From Bacteroidales bacterium (GTDB taxonomy: Bacteria; Bacteroidota; Bacteroidia; Bacteroidales; Bacteroidaceae), in assembly GCA_015060885.1 (NCBI GenBank), contig SUXO01000001.1:1-64000 (forward strand): 64,000 bases of DNA. The letters are read 5' to 3'. Made by a program: the position numbers and the translations under genes. Below, piece after piece: positions 54,614 to 62,750 of this stretch (its first letter is position 1; each line of letters opens with the position of its first letter). Under the pieces are notes generated by a model that was given only the letters and a program-made list of their open reading frames with translations, had not been told where the DNA came from and made no database searches.

Positions 54614-55704
54614 TCTGAGACAGGGCGCACCGTGTGGCCGTAGTAGCGGCCGTAGTAGTACCAGTCGTAGCCGCCGCTGTAGAAGTACAGGCTGCAAGCG
54701 CTGTAGCTGTAGTAGCTGAACAACGAACTCGACCAACAGAAGCCGTAGGAGCCCTGGCCGTAGGCTCCCGTACCGCTGCGGTAGCCCGCAGCGGGCAGGA
54801 AGATGCTGTTGCCGTTGGGCCCGGTTACGCGGTAACCGTTAACACCGTTAAGAGTAGTCCAAGTCCAAGTGCACTTGTTTATGAGTTCTTGTTGTTCTTC
54901 GGTGGTGGGCATTCGCCAATTGCCGCCCCATTTAACGCTGGCTACATCGTCACTTGCTTCAAGGGTGGTTTTGTTGTCCACGGTGCCGTAACTGCTGCTT
55001 GTGCAGTATTTGGTCATTGTGTCATAAGTGCCGTTGCAATATTTATAGGTATCCCAGTCATAGTCGCTCTTCTCCTCTGTTTCGCCCCAAGCGTAATAGC
55101 CGCCGTACTCTTCGGGAGCGGTGGCACCCACGTTGCACGAGGCCCATTTAACCGAGAGGCCCAGGTCGATGGCGGTACCGACAGTTACAGAAGGGGTGCC
55201 GGGGGTAACAGTTGTGTTATCATCGTCATCGCTATCGGGGTTCAGTATTATATTCACAACCTCGGTAACATCGGCAACATCAATGCTGCCGTCGCCATCG
55301 ACGTCGCCTTTCTTGCCTGTGTTTGTTTCGGGGATTGTGATGGTGGCGTTGGTGATTTTTGCTTGGTCGCTGCCGCTGCTGCCACTGCCGTCTTTGGTGT
55401 ATTGGGCTACAAAGGTATAGACGCCGCTTTCGCTGAATTCGTGGGTGTAGGTGCCGTTGGCAGTTCCGCTCTTTTTAAGGATTTGGGTACCGTCGAGGGT
55501 AATAATGAGCCAGTCGTAATTGCTCTCGCTGCTTACGCTCCAATCGAAGGTGAAGGCGCAACCGGCTACTACTCCAACCGTGTAGCTGTTTTGCGATGTG
55601 CTGTTGTTGGTGCCGCCGTTGGTGGAGGTCCAATCCTTGAAGGTCTGCGCGCCGGCTGCAACAGTGAGCAGCAAGGCGGTTAAAAACAGGTAAATCTTTT
55701 TCAT
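54610..55704 (-). CDS. VP1: exported DGR target protein with dockerin-like and C-type-lectin-like domains
   Basis: 364 residues. Signal peptide 1-20, a beta-rich domain about 22-126 (FDWSVSSESNYDWLI, YTHEFSESGVYTFVAQY), a dockerin/EF-hand-like motif GDVDGDGSIDVADVTE (about 133-148), an acidic/Thr linker, and the FISUMP/C-type-lectin-like domain about 175-364 (GLSVKWASCNVGA, WRMPTTEEQQEL, FLPAAGYR). Residues about 303-364 are the variable region, where the Asn codons of TR became Tyr, Ser, Gly, Cys and Phe: typical DGR binding-site chemistry. The C-type lectin fold tolerates this diversity. Likely secreted or surface-held; no lipoprotein Cys or sorting domain is seen. Leader contains a TG microsatellite. 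Confidence 0.92.
   Translation of the reverse strand: MKKIYLFLTALLLTVAAGAQTFKDWTSTNGGTNNSTSQNSYTVGVVAGCAFTFDWSVSSESNYDWLIITLDGTQILKKSGTANGTYTHEFSESGVYTFVAQYTKDGSGSSGSDQAKITNATITIPETNTGKKGDVDGDGSIDVADVTEVVNIILNPDSDDDDNTTVTPGTPSVTVGTAIDLGLSVKWASCNVGATAPEEYGGYYAWGETEEKSDYDWDTYKYCNGTYDTMTKYCTSSSYGTVDNKTTLEASDDVASVKWGGNWRMPTTEEQQELINKCTWTWTTLNGVNGYRVTGPNGNSIFLPAAGYRSGTGAYGQGSYGFCWSSSLFSYYSYSACSLYFYSGGYDWYYYGRYYGHTVRPVSE
54613..54799 (-). repeat. Variable region VR1 in VP1
   Basis: 187 bp, ungapped against TR at an offset of 1508 bp. 27 substitutions, each at a TR adenine (coding strand): A to T, G and C all occur. No insertion or deletion. The last 26 bases before the stop are unchanged, as expected for the homing-initiation region, and so are the first 20. 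Confidence 0.93.
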
Positions 55705-55827
55705 AGCTTTTTATATTTTAATTGGTTAATGTCTTGCTCACTAATGCACACAACGTGCTGCCGAGCGGCAGCAAGCAAAGTGGTCGCACGGGATAATCAA
55801 TTGATTTTAAAGAGGATTTTCTATAAA

Positions 55828-55877
<50 letters not shown>

Positions 55878-55985
55878 ACACAAAAATTCCGCATCCGCAA
55901 ATTTATGGGGATGTTTTTCACACAAATTCCTGATATTTAACATATTAACACACATTAAGTAATTGTCGTCAACTGCTATATAACG

Positions 55986-55993
55986 CAAAGTTA
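55986..55993 (-). promoter_or_regulatory. Possible -7 box of VP1
   Basis: Minus strand TAACTTTG, perfect to TAnnTTTG. No clear -33 box. If used, the VP1 leader is about 275 nt and contains the CA repeat. Confidence 0.35.
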
Positions 55994-56112
55994 AAGAAAA
56001 TTTCATAATTTCTATTATTTCCGAAATATAAATTCAAACTGTCTCGCTTATTTATTAGAGGGGCTGGCGGCTTGCCGACCGAAGAAATAAAATACACAAG
56101 CTATGGAAAACC

Positions 56113-56188
56113 GGGCGCACACACCGGTGCGCCCCTACGGCAAATAACAACCATCCACAATGCAGGGGCAGACCGGTGTGTCTGCCCG
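56113..56188. repeat. Two extragenic palindromes related to those near VP2
   Basis: GGGCGCAC...GTGCGCCC at 56113-56134 with CCCCTACGGCAA after it is the same as the element at 4314 beside VP2. GGGCAGAC...GTCTGCCC at 56166-56187 matches the elements at 3658 and 4006. Both types end in a CCCCTAC/GTAGGGG motif. Confidence 0.75.
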
Positions 56189-56561
56189 ATAAAAAAGACA
56201 GAAGAACAAAAGAATGAAAATATAAACGGTTGACTCTGCACGAGCCTACTTTCACCCATTGCGTGTGAAAAATATTAGCAATAATACAGCAGTTGACCAA
56301 AAAATTGTTTGGTTGATGTCATATCGAAGAAGCATAGCGACTGAGATATCTCAACGATACTTTTTTTGAGATCCCTCGTCGCTCCGCTCTGTCGGGATGA
56401 CATTTTCGGGAAGAAATGTTGTTGCGGGTCAACATCTATATTATTACTAAAATATTGAAGTGAACTTGATATTTTTGCTTTCAGCGAAGTTTAGCGGCGC
56501 TCATTGTGTGTGAAAATAAATTTTCACCCATTCGCTTGCACAACTTTCGCTCGTTTGTGCG

Positions 56562-56569
56562 TATATTTG
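56562..56569 (+). promoter_or_regulatory. Probable -7 box of mnmG
   Basis: TATATTTG, perfect to the consensus, 28 bp before the GTG start. The best -33 candidate (CTTG) is 23 bp upstream, slightly far. Confidence 0.5.
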
Positions 56570-56597
56570 CAGATAGTAATAAAAGCTAAACAGAAGG

Positions 56598-58469
56598 GTG
56601 ATTTTCGAGTACGACATTCTGGTTATTGGTGCCGGCCACGCGGGATGCGAGGCGGCGGCCGCTGCGGCAAATCTTGGCAAAAAGACCTGCCTCATAACCA
56701 TAGATATGAACAAGATTGCACAAATGAGCTGTAACCCCGCTATCGGCGGCATTGCAAAAGGACAGATTGTGCGGGAGATTGATGCGCTTGGTGGATATAT
56801 GGGACAGATAACCGACCGCGCGTCGATACAGTTCCGTATGCTCAACCGTTCGAAGGGGCCCGCGATGTGGAGCCCGCGTGCGCAGTGCGACCGTATGAAG
56901 TTCAGCCAGTATTGGAGAGAGACACTCGAAAACATTCCCGGCCTGCACATGTGGCAGGACAGCGTGAACGAGCTGCTTGTCGAGAATGGCAAAGCGGTGG
57001 GCGTGCGCACACAACTTGGTGCGGAGTTCAGGGCGGAGGCCATAATAATAACAGCCGGCACATTCCTCAACGGAGTGATGCACGTGGGCAAGGTTCAGTT
57101 CGAAGGCGGGCGCATTGCCGAGCCTGCCGCAAAGGGACTCACCGAGAGTATCAAAAAACACGGCGTAACTGTGGGGCGTATGAAAACAGGCACTCCTGTG
57201 AGGCTCGACAAGCGCAGTATAAACCTACAATTGGTTGATACTCAACAAGGTGACAACGATTTTCACTGTTTTTCGTATTTACAGAACGAGAGAAAACTCA
57301 CACAACTGCCTTGCTGGGCCTGCTACACGAACCCCGAAGTGCACCAGACACTGCGCGACGGGCTTGAATTTTCGCCATTATACAACGGGCAGATACAAAG
57401 CATAGGGCCACGTTACTGCCCAAGCATCGAAACAAAGATTGTGACATTCGCCGAGCGAGAGCGGCACCTGCTCTTCCTTGAACCCGAAGGAGAAACCACA
57501 CAGGAGATTTATGTAAACGGTTTCTCGTCGTCGTTGCCAATGGATATACAATTGAACGCTCTGCGCAAAATACCGGCACTGAAAGATGCCGTAGCCTACC
57601 GCCCGGGGTATGCGATAGAGTATGACTATTTCGACCCCACCCAACTGAACCACACACTTGAATCGAAAATAATCGAAGGGCTCTATTTTGCAGGGCAAGT
57701 GAATGGTACCACCGGTTACGAAGAGGCCGCCGGACAAGGCATAATAGCCGGCATAAACGCAGCACTGAAAATCGACGGGAAAGAGAGTTTTGTCCTCCGT
57801 CGCAACGAGGCCTACATTGGAGTGCTCATTGACGACCTGGTAACAAAAGGCGTGGACGAACCTTACCGTATGTTCACCTCGCGTGCCGAGTACCGCATAC
57901 TGCTCCGTTCCGACAACGCCGATGTGCGCCTCACCCCGCGAGCCTATAAGCTGGGATTGGCAACCGAAGAGCGTTACAGGCTGTTGTGCGAAAAGCAAAA
58001 ATTGATGCAGCAACTGACAAGTTTCATAGAGAACTTCTCGGTGAAAGCCGACCTCATAAACAAAGGGCTCGAAGAGCTGGGCACCACCCCACTCACACGC
58101 GGCTGCAAACTATCATCGATAATTGAACGACCACAGATAACCATAAATACTATCGCACCCTACATAAACGCACTTGGCAAGGAGCTTGAAAAACTCGGCG
58201 ACAAGCGAGAAGAGATTACCGAAGCGGTGGAGATTGAGATAAAATACAGAGGCTACATTGAACGCGAGAGGGAAGAGGCCGAGCGTATGCTACGACTCGA
58301 AAACATACGCATTCGTGGCAAGTTCGACTACAACAGCCTCGACTCGCTCTCGACCGAGGCGCGACAGAAACTCACTGCCATAAACCCCGAAACTCTTGCA
58401 CAAGCAAGCCGCATTCCGGGCGTTTCGCCAAGCGACATAAACGTACTGCTTGTGCTTGTGAGAAAATAG
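56598..58469 (+). CDS. mnmG: tRNA uridine-5-carboxymethylaminomethyl modification enzyme MnmG (GidA)
   Basis: 623 residues from a GTG start. The FAD motif is IGAGHAGCEAAAAAANLGK (about 9-27), then SCNPAIGGIAKGQIVREIDA, the KTGTPVRLD loop, the active-site GYEEAAGQGIIAG segment, and a C-terminal helical domain for MnmE and tRNA binding (FDYNSLDSLSTEARQKL). With MnmE it modifies U34 of tRNAs reading NNA/NNG codons. gidA is classically near the chromosome origin, and a parS site follows its stop by 1 bp. Confidence 0.96.
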   Translation: MIFEYDILVIGAGHAGCEAAAAAANLGKKTCLITIDMNKIAQMSCNPAIGGIAKGQIVREIDALGGYMGQITDRASIQFRMLNRSKGPAMWSPRAQCDRMKFSQYWRETLENIPGLHMWQDSVNELLVENGKAVGVRTQLGAEFRAEAIIITAGTFLNGVMHVGKVQFEGGRIAEPAAKGLTESIKKHGVTVGRMKTGTPVRLDKRSINLQLVDTQQGDNDFHCFSYLQNERKLTQLPCWACYTNPEVHQTLRDGLEFSPLYNGQIQSIGPRYCPSIETKIVTFAERERHLLFLEPEGETTQEIYVNGFSSSLPMDIQLNALRKIPALKDAVAYRPGYAIEYDYFDPTQLNHTLESKIIEGLYFAGQVNGTTGYEEAAGQGIIAGINAALKIDGKESFVLRRNEAYIGVLIDDLVTKGVDEPYRMFTSRAEYRILLRSDNADVRLTPRAYKLGLATEERYRLLCEKQKLMQQLTSFIENFSVKADLINKGLEELGTTPLTRGCKLSSIIERPQITINTIAPYINALGKELEKLGDKREEITEAVEIEIKYRGYIEREREEAERMLRLENIRIRGKFDYNSLDSLSTEARQKLTAINPETLAQASRIPGVSPSDINVLLVLVRK

Positions 58470-58470
58470 A

Positions 58471-58486
58471 TGTTCCACGTGAAACA
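58471..58486. promoter_or_regulatory. parS centromere site (ParB binding)
   Basis: TGTTCCACGTGAAACA matches the general bacterial parS consensus TGTTNCACGTGAAACA at every position. It lies between mnmG and apt, 1 bp after the mnmG stop. parS sites cluster near oriC and nucleate ParB for chromosome segregation. Confidence 0.85.
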
Positions 58487-58506
58487 ATCACAAAAAAGAT
58501 AGACCT

Positions 58507-59040
58507 ATGAACAAAGATTTATTGCTCTCAAATTTGAGAAACATCCCCGACTTTCCCATCCCCGGAATACAGTTCAAGGATGTGACATCACTGTTTAAAA
58601 ACCCTGCTTGTATGCAGGAACTCGACAAGGCTCTTTACGAGAAGTACAAGGATTGTGGCATTACCAAAATTGTAGGTATTGAGTCGCGCGGCTTTGTTAT
58701 GGCCTCGGCTCTTGCTGTTAAATTGAACGCAGGGTTTGTACCCATCCGCAAGCCTGGCAAACTGCCCGCCGAAACAATAAGCGAAAGCTATGGCAAGGAG
58801 TATGGCCGCGACACAATTGAAATTCACAAAGACGCAATTGACGAGAACGATATTGTGCTCATACACGACGACCTGCTCGCGACCGGCGGAACAATGCTTG
58901 CCGCATATAACCTTGTGAAAAAACTCAACCCAAAAAAGGTTATGATAAACTTCATAATTGAACTCGAAGGGTTGAAAGGACGCAGCATCTTCCCCGCAGA
59001 AGCCGAGGTTGACAGCTTGCTTATTCTCGAAGGAAAATAA
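58507..59040 (+). CDS. apt: Adenine phosphoribosyltransferase
   Basis: 177 residues. It salvages adenine with PRPP to give AMP. The N-terminal IPDFPIPGIQFKDVT is diagnostic for Apt, GIESRGFVMASALA and the PRPP loop VLIHDDLLATGGTMLAAYN complete the fold. Full length. It ends 3 bp before uvrC, so the two are co-transcribed. Confidence 0.95.
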   Translation: MNKDLLLSNLRNIPDFPIPGIQFKDVTSLFKNPACMQELDKALYEKYKDCGITKIVGIESRGFVMASALAVKLNAGFVPIRKPGKLPAETISESYGKEYGRDTIEIHKDAIDENDIVLIHDDLLATGGTMLAAYNLVKKLNPKKVMINFIIELEGLKGRSIFPAEAEVDSLLILEGK

Positions 59041-59043
59041 CAA

Positions 59044-60864
59044 ATGAAGAAGGAGGAGAGGACCAAGCGGGAGGATTACTTGAAAAACATTGTAAACAAC
59101 CTGCCCGACTCGCCCGGCTGTTACCAGTACCTTAATGACAGCGGAACCATAATTTATGTGGGTAAAGCAAAGAACCTGAAACGCCGGGTATCCTCGTACT
59201 TCAACAAAGAACAGCAATCATTGAAGACCAAACTGCTGGTTTCAAAGATTGCCGACATACGATATATCGTTGTAAACAGCGAGGCCGACGCACTGCTTTT
59301 GGAGAACAACCTCATAAAGCGGCACAAGCCTCGCTATAACATTCTGCTCAAAGACGACAAGACCTATCCCTCGCTGTGCATAAGCAATGAATATTTTCCA
59401 AAGGTCTTTAAAACACGCAAAATAATAAAGAACGCAGGGCGTTACTTCGGCCCCTACACCAACGCCGGCGCGCTTCACGCTCTGCTCGACCTAATAAAGG
59501 AACTGTACCCCTTGCGAAGCTGCAACCTTAAAATAACTCCCGAAGGGGTGAGAGAGGGAAAGTTCAACGCCTGCCTTGAATACCAGATACAAAACTGCTG
59601 CGCACCTTGCATTGGGAAGATTTCACAAGAGGAATACTCGAAATATATTGCCGAAATATCGGCTATTCTCAAAGGCGACATACGCATTCTGCAACAAACA
59701 CTGCTCGCCGATATGCGGTCAAAAGCCGAAAAAATGGATTTTGAGGGAGCGCAGACAATTAAAGAGAGATACCAACTTATCGAAAATTTCCGTAACAGGA
59801 GCGAAGTCGTAAGCCCTTCGCTCGACAACATAGATGTATTCTCCATCGAAAGCGACGAGAACAGCGCCTTTGTCAATTTCCTCCACATTACCAACGGCTA
59901 CATTAACCAGGCATTTACTATTGAATACCGTAAAAAACTCGATGAAAGCGACGAAGAGATATTGACAATGGGCATTGTGGAGATGCGCGAAAGGTTCAAA
60001 AGCCGGGCCAGGGAGATTATACTCCCCCACCCCATTGAACTCCCTATCGAGGGCATTACAATAACCGTACCGCAAAAGGGCGAAAAAGCACGTCTGCTCT
60101 CGCTGTCGAAACTCAATGTAAAGCAGTATCGCGTAGACCGGTTGAAACAGGATGAGAAACTGAACCCTGAACAGAAAACCACACGCCTGCTTAAAGAGAT
60201 ACAACAAGAACTCCACCTCGAAAAATTGCCCGTAACAATCGAATGTTTCGACAACTCCAACATTCAAGGAAGTGATGCCGTAGCTGCCTGTGTAGTATTC
60301 CGCAAACTTAAACCATCGAAAAAGGATTACAGAAAATACAACATAAAGAGCGTTGAGGGCCCCGACGACTATGCATCGATGCGCGAAGTGGCATACCGCC
60401 GTTACAGCCGCATAATTGAGGAAGGCGGTGAACTGCCCTCACTTGTAATAGCCGACGGAGGCAAAGGACAGATTGAGGCTCTGCGCAGCATAATCGAAGG
60501 CGAACTGAACCTGAACATTCCCATAGTGGGCCTTGTAAAGGATGGGCGGCACCGCACGTCGGAACTGATTATTGGAAAAGACGGAAGCACCGTGGGACTC
60601 AAACAGAACAGTACACTGTTCAGGCTTATGACACAGATACAGGACGAAGTTCACCGCTTTGCAATAACCTTCCACCGCGACAAGCGCAGCAAACGGCAGA
60701 CTGCGTCGGAGCTCGACAAGATAAAAGGGATTGGAGAAAAAACAAAACTACTTCTGCTACAACACTTTAAGAGCGTAAAAAGAATAAAGGAGAGCAATCT
60801 TGAAGAGGTTGCAGCCGTTATCGGGCGTGCAAAGGCAGAAATATTGCTCAATGCGCTCAAATAA
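59044..60864 (+). CDS. uvrC: Excinuclease ABC subunit C
   Basis: 606 residues. GIY-YIG nuclease domain at about 18-95 (SPGCYQYLNDSGTIIYVGKA, RRVSSYF), a Cys-rich segment (CLEYQIQNCCAPCIG), UVR motif near 205-240 (MRSKAEKMDFEGAQTIKER), the RNase-H-like 5' nuclease domain (IECFDNSNIQGSDAVAACVV; VIADGGKGQIEA) and a C-terminal helix-hairpin-helix (LDKIKGIGEKTKLLLLQHF). It makes both incisions in nucleotide-excision repair with UvrB. Complete. Confidence 0.96.
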   Translation: MKKEERTKREDYLKNIVNNLPDSPGCYQYLNDSGTIIYVGKAKNLKRRVSSYFNKEQQSLKTKLLVSKIADIRYIVVNSEADALLLENNLIKRHKPRYNILLKDDKTYPSLCISNEYFPKVFKTRKIIKNAGRYFGPYTNAGALHALLDLIKELYPLRSCNLKITPEGVREGKFNACLEYQIQNCCAPCIGKISQEEYSKYIAEISAILKGDIRILQQTLLADMRSKAEKMDFEGAQTIKERYQLIENFRNRSEVVSPSLDNIDVFSIESDENSAFVNFLHITNGYINQAFTIEYRKKLDESDEEILTMGIVEMRERFKSRAREIILPHPIELPIEGITITVPQKGEKARLLSLSKLNVKQYRVDRLKQDEKLNPEQKTTRLLKEIQQELHLEKLPVTIECFDNSNIQGSDAVAACVVFRKLKPSKKDYRKYNIKSVEGPDDYASMREVAYRRYSRIIEEGGELPSLVIADGGKGQIEALRSIIEGELNLNIPIVGLVKDGRHRTSELIIGKDGSTVGLKQNSTLFRLMTQIQDEVHRFAITFHRDKRSKRQTASELDKIKGIGEKTKLLLLQHFKSVKRIKESNLEEVAAVIGRAKAEILLNALK

Positions 60865-60920
60865 GGATTTTTTTCCTAACTTTGCATATAGTATGCAACA
60901 ACAATGCATACCATTAAACT

Positions 60921-61373
60921 ATGAGAGTACTTATACAGAGAGTAAAAAGAGCATCGGTAACCGTTGACAGCGAAATTATTTCGTTGATTGACAAAGGTTT
61001 ATTGGTATTTGTGGGCATTTGCGACGAGGATAGCAACGAAGATATCGAATGGCTTACAAAGAAGATTGCCAACATACGCCTGTTCGATGACGAGAACGGG
61101 GTGATGAACCTGTCGGTAACCGACATTGACGGCGAGATACTTGCCGTGAGCCAGTTCACACTTATGGCATCGACCAAGAAAGGCAACCGCCCATCGTACA
61201 TAAAAGCTGCAAAACCCGAAATATCTATACCGCTCTATGAGGAGTTCTGCACCGAAATGGAAATTGCAGCCAACAAGCCCATAAAGAGAGGAATATTCGG
61301 TGCCGATATGAAGGTTGAACTAATTAACGACGGGCCCGTTACTATATATATAGACTCGAAAAACAGAGAGTAG
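60921..61373 (+). CDS. dtd: D-aminoacyl-tRNA deacylase
   Basis: 150 residues. MRVLIQRVKRASVTVD opens the fold, SQFTLMAST is the catalytic-type motif and NDGPVTIYIDS the Gly-cis-Pro-like substrate-binding end. It hydrolyses D-amino acids (and glycine from tRNA-Ala) off tRNA. It has a 56-bp gap to uvrC and is followed by the MazG-like gene. Confidence 0.95.
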   Translation: MRVLIQRVKRASVTVDSEIISLIDKGLLVFVGICDEDSNEDIEWLTKKIANIRLFDDENGVMNLSVTDIDGEILAVSQFTLMASTKKGNRPSYIKAAKPEISIPLYEEFCTEMEIAANKPIKRGIFGADMKVELINDGPVTIYIDSKNRE

Positions 61374-61428
61374 GAAGTTCCCAAACTTCACTTTACATAA
61401 CTTTGATACAATTTAAACAGCTTCGAAG

Positions 61429-61758
61429 ATGACTATAAAAGAGGCACAGGAAAAGGTGGACCGCTGGATAAAGGAGTATGGAGTACGATACTTCAACGAA
61501 CTTACCAACACTGCCATACTCGCCGAAGAGGTGGGAGAGGTTGCACGCATCATGGCGCGAAAATATGGCGAGCAATCGTTCAAGGATGGCGAGAAACAGG
61601 AGCTTGCCGACGAACTTGCCGACGTGCTGTGGGTTCTTATATGCATTGCCAACCAGACAGGCACCGACCTCACCGAAGCACTTGAAAAAAACTTCGATAA
61701 AAAGAGCAAAAGAGATAATAAAAGACATATAAATAACCCTAAACTTATAGAGAGATGA
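61429..61758 (+). CDS. MazG-like nucleotide pyrophosphohydrolase
   Basis: 109 residues, all-helical NTP pyrophosphohydrolase. Metal-binding acidic motifs LAEEVGEVARIM (ExxE) and ELADELADVLW (ExxD) are in the normal spacing; the C-terminal tail is Lys/Asn-rich. Such enzymes hydrolyse unusual or oxidised NTPs to NMP and PPi. The stop overlaps the deoC start by 4 bp (ATGA). Confidence 0.88.
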   Translation: MTIKEAQEKVDRWIKEYGVRYFNELTNTAILAEEVGEVARIMARKYGEQSFKDGEKQELADELADVLWVLICIANQTGTDLTEALEKNFDKKSKRDNKRHINNPKLIER

Positions 61759-62693
61759 GCGAAAAATGTAACTGTGGATGCGGTGGAGAGCACAAGCACC
61801 ACATAGAAGAAGAGAGCAAATACGACTTCGTATTGAAGGAATATGCGCCGGCACAAAGCGATAGCGAGGTTGCTGCCGAAGTAAAGAAACTTATTGACGA
61901 GAAAGTCGAGGGCAACAACACGCTCGAAGTAAAGAAATTCCTTTTCAACTGCATAGACCTCACAACGTTGAAATGCACCGACAGCGAGGAGAGTGTCCTT
62001 GAATTCACCGAGAAGGTCAACAAGTTCGGTAAGGAGTTCCCCGACCTCGACAATGTTGCCGCAATATGCGTCTACCCCAACTTCGCTCAAATAGTGAGCC
62101 AGACGCTGGAAGAGGACTATGTGGGCATAGCCTGCGTATCGGGCGGTTTCCCCTCGTCACAGACATTCCAGGAGATTAAGGTGGCCGAAACAGCAATGGC
62201 AATACACGATGGTGCTACCGAGATTGACATTGTTTTGAGCGTTGGCAAGTTCCTTTCGGGCGACTACGAAGGAGTGTGCGACGAGATACAGGAACTCAAA
62301 AACGTATGTGGCGACAAGCACCTCAAAGTGATACTCGAAACAGGAGCCTTGAAGAGTGCCGAAAACATTAAAAAAGCATCGATTTTATCGATATATTCGG
62401 GTGCCGACTTCATAAAGACATCGACAGGCAAGGAGTCACCTGCCGCCACCCCCGAGGCAGCATATGTAATGTGCAGCACCATCAAGGAGTACTACCAGAA
62501 GACAGGCCGCAAAATCGGTTTCAAGCCCGCCGGCGGCATAAATACCGTGCACGATGCACTCGTGTACTATACAATAGTAAAAGAATTGCTGGGCGAGGAG
62601 TGGCTCACAAACAAACTGTTCCGCCTGGGAACAAGCCGCCTTGCAAACTTGTGTTTGAGTGAGATTGTGGGCAAGGAGATGAAATTCTTCTAA
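61755..62693 (+). CDS. deoC: Deoxyribose-phosphate aldolase
   Basis: 312 residues, class I aldolase that splits 2-deoxyribose-5-phosphate into glyceraldehyde-3-phosphate and acetaldehyde. The Schiff-base lysine lies in ADFIKTSTGK, with VSGGFPSSQTFQEIK, TEIDIVLSVGKF and GFKPAGGINT as the other barrel motifs. An N-terminal extension of about 40 residues begins with a Cys/His-rich stretch (CNCGCGGEHKHH), absent from E. coli DeoC and metal-binding in appearance. Last gene of the plus-strand run. Confidence 0.94.
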   Translation: MSEKCNCGCGGEHKHHIEEESKYDFVLKEYAPAQSDSEVAAEVKKLIDEKVEGNNTLEVKKFLFNCIDLTTLKCTDSEESVLEFTEKVNKFGKEFPDLDNVAAICVYPNFAQIVSQTLEEDYVGIACVSGGFPSSQTFQEIKVAETAMAIHDGATEIDIVLSVGKFLSGDYEGVCDEIQELKNVCGDKHLKVILETGALKSAENIKKASILSIYSGADFIKTSTGKESPAATPEAAYVMCSTIKEYYQKTGRKIGFKPAGGINTVHDALVYYTIVKELLGEEWLTNKLFRLGTSRLANLCLSEIVGKEMKFF

Positions 62694-62708
62694 AAAAGAA
62701 TAATCACC

Positions 62709-62750
62709 AAATAAAAAATCCAATCACTTTTGTGATTGGATTTTTTATTT
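62709..62750. terminator. Bidirectional terminator between deoC and the prenyl synthase
   Basis: Perfect 19-bp stem AAATAAAAAATCCAATCAC / GTGATTGGATTTTTTATTT with a TTTT loop; T-rich on both strands, placed between convergent genes and overlapping the last codons of the minus-strand gene. Confidence 0.9.

Larger units (their letters stand above)
51893..55704 (-). other. Complete diversity-generating retroelement (VP1 - MutS-like - avd - TR - RT)
   Basis: All five parts of a DGR in one orientation: a target gene with C-terminal variable region and downstream hairpin, a MutS-like accessory gene, an Avd four-helix protein, the template repeat and a DGR-type reverse transcriptase. Template and variable region differ only at template adenines (27 of 27 by hand). 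In DGRs the RT/Avd complex copies TR RNA with errors opposite adenine and the cDNA replaces the variable region. No phage or integrase genes lie near, so this is a chromosomal cassette between the fumarate reductase operon and mnmG. Confidence 0.93.
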
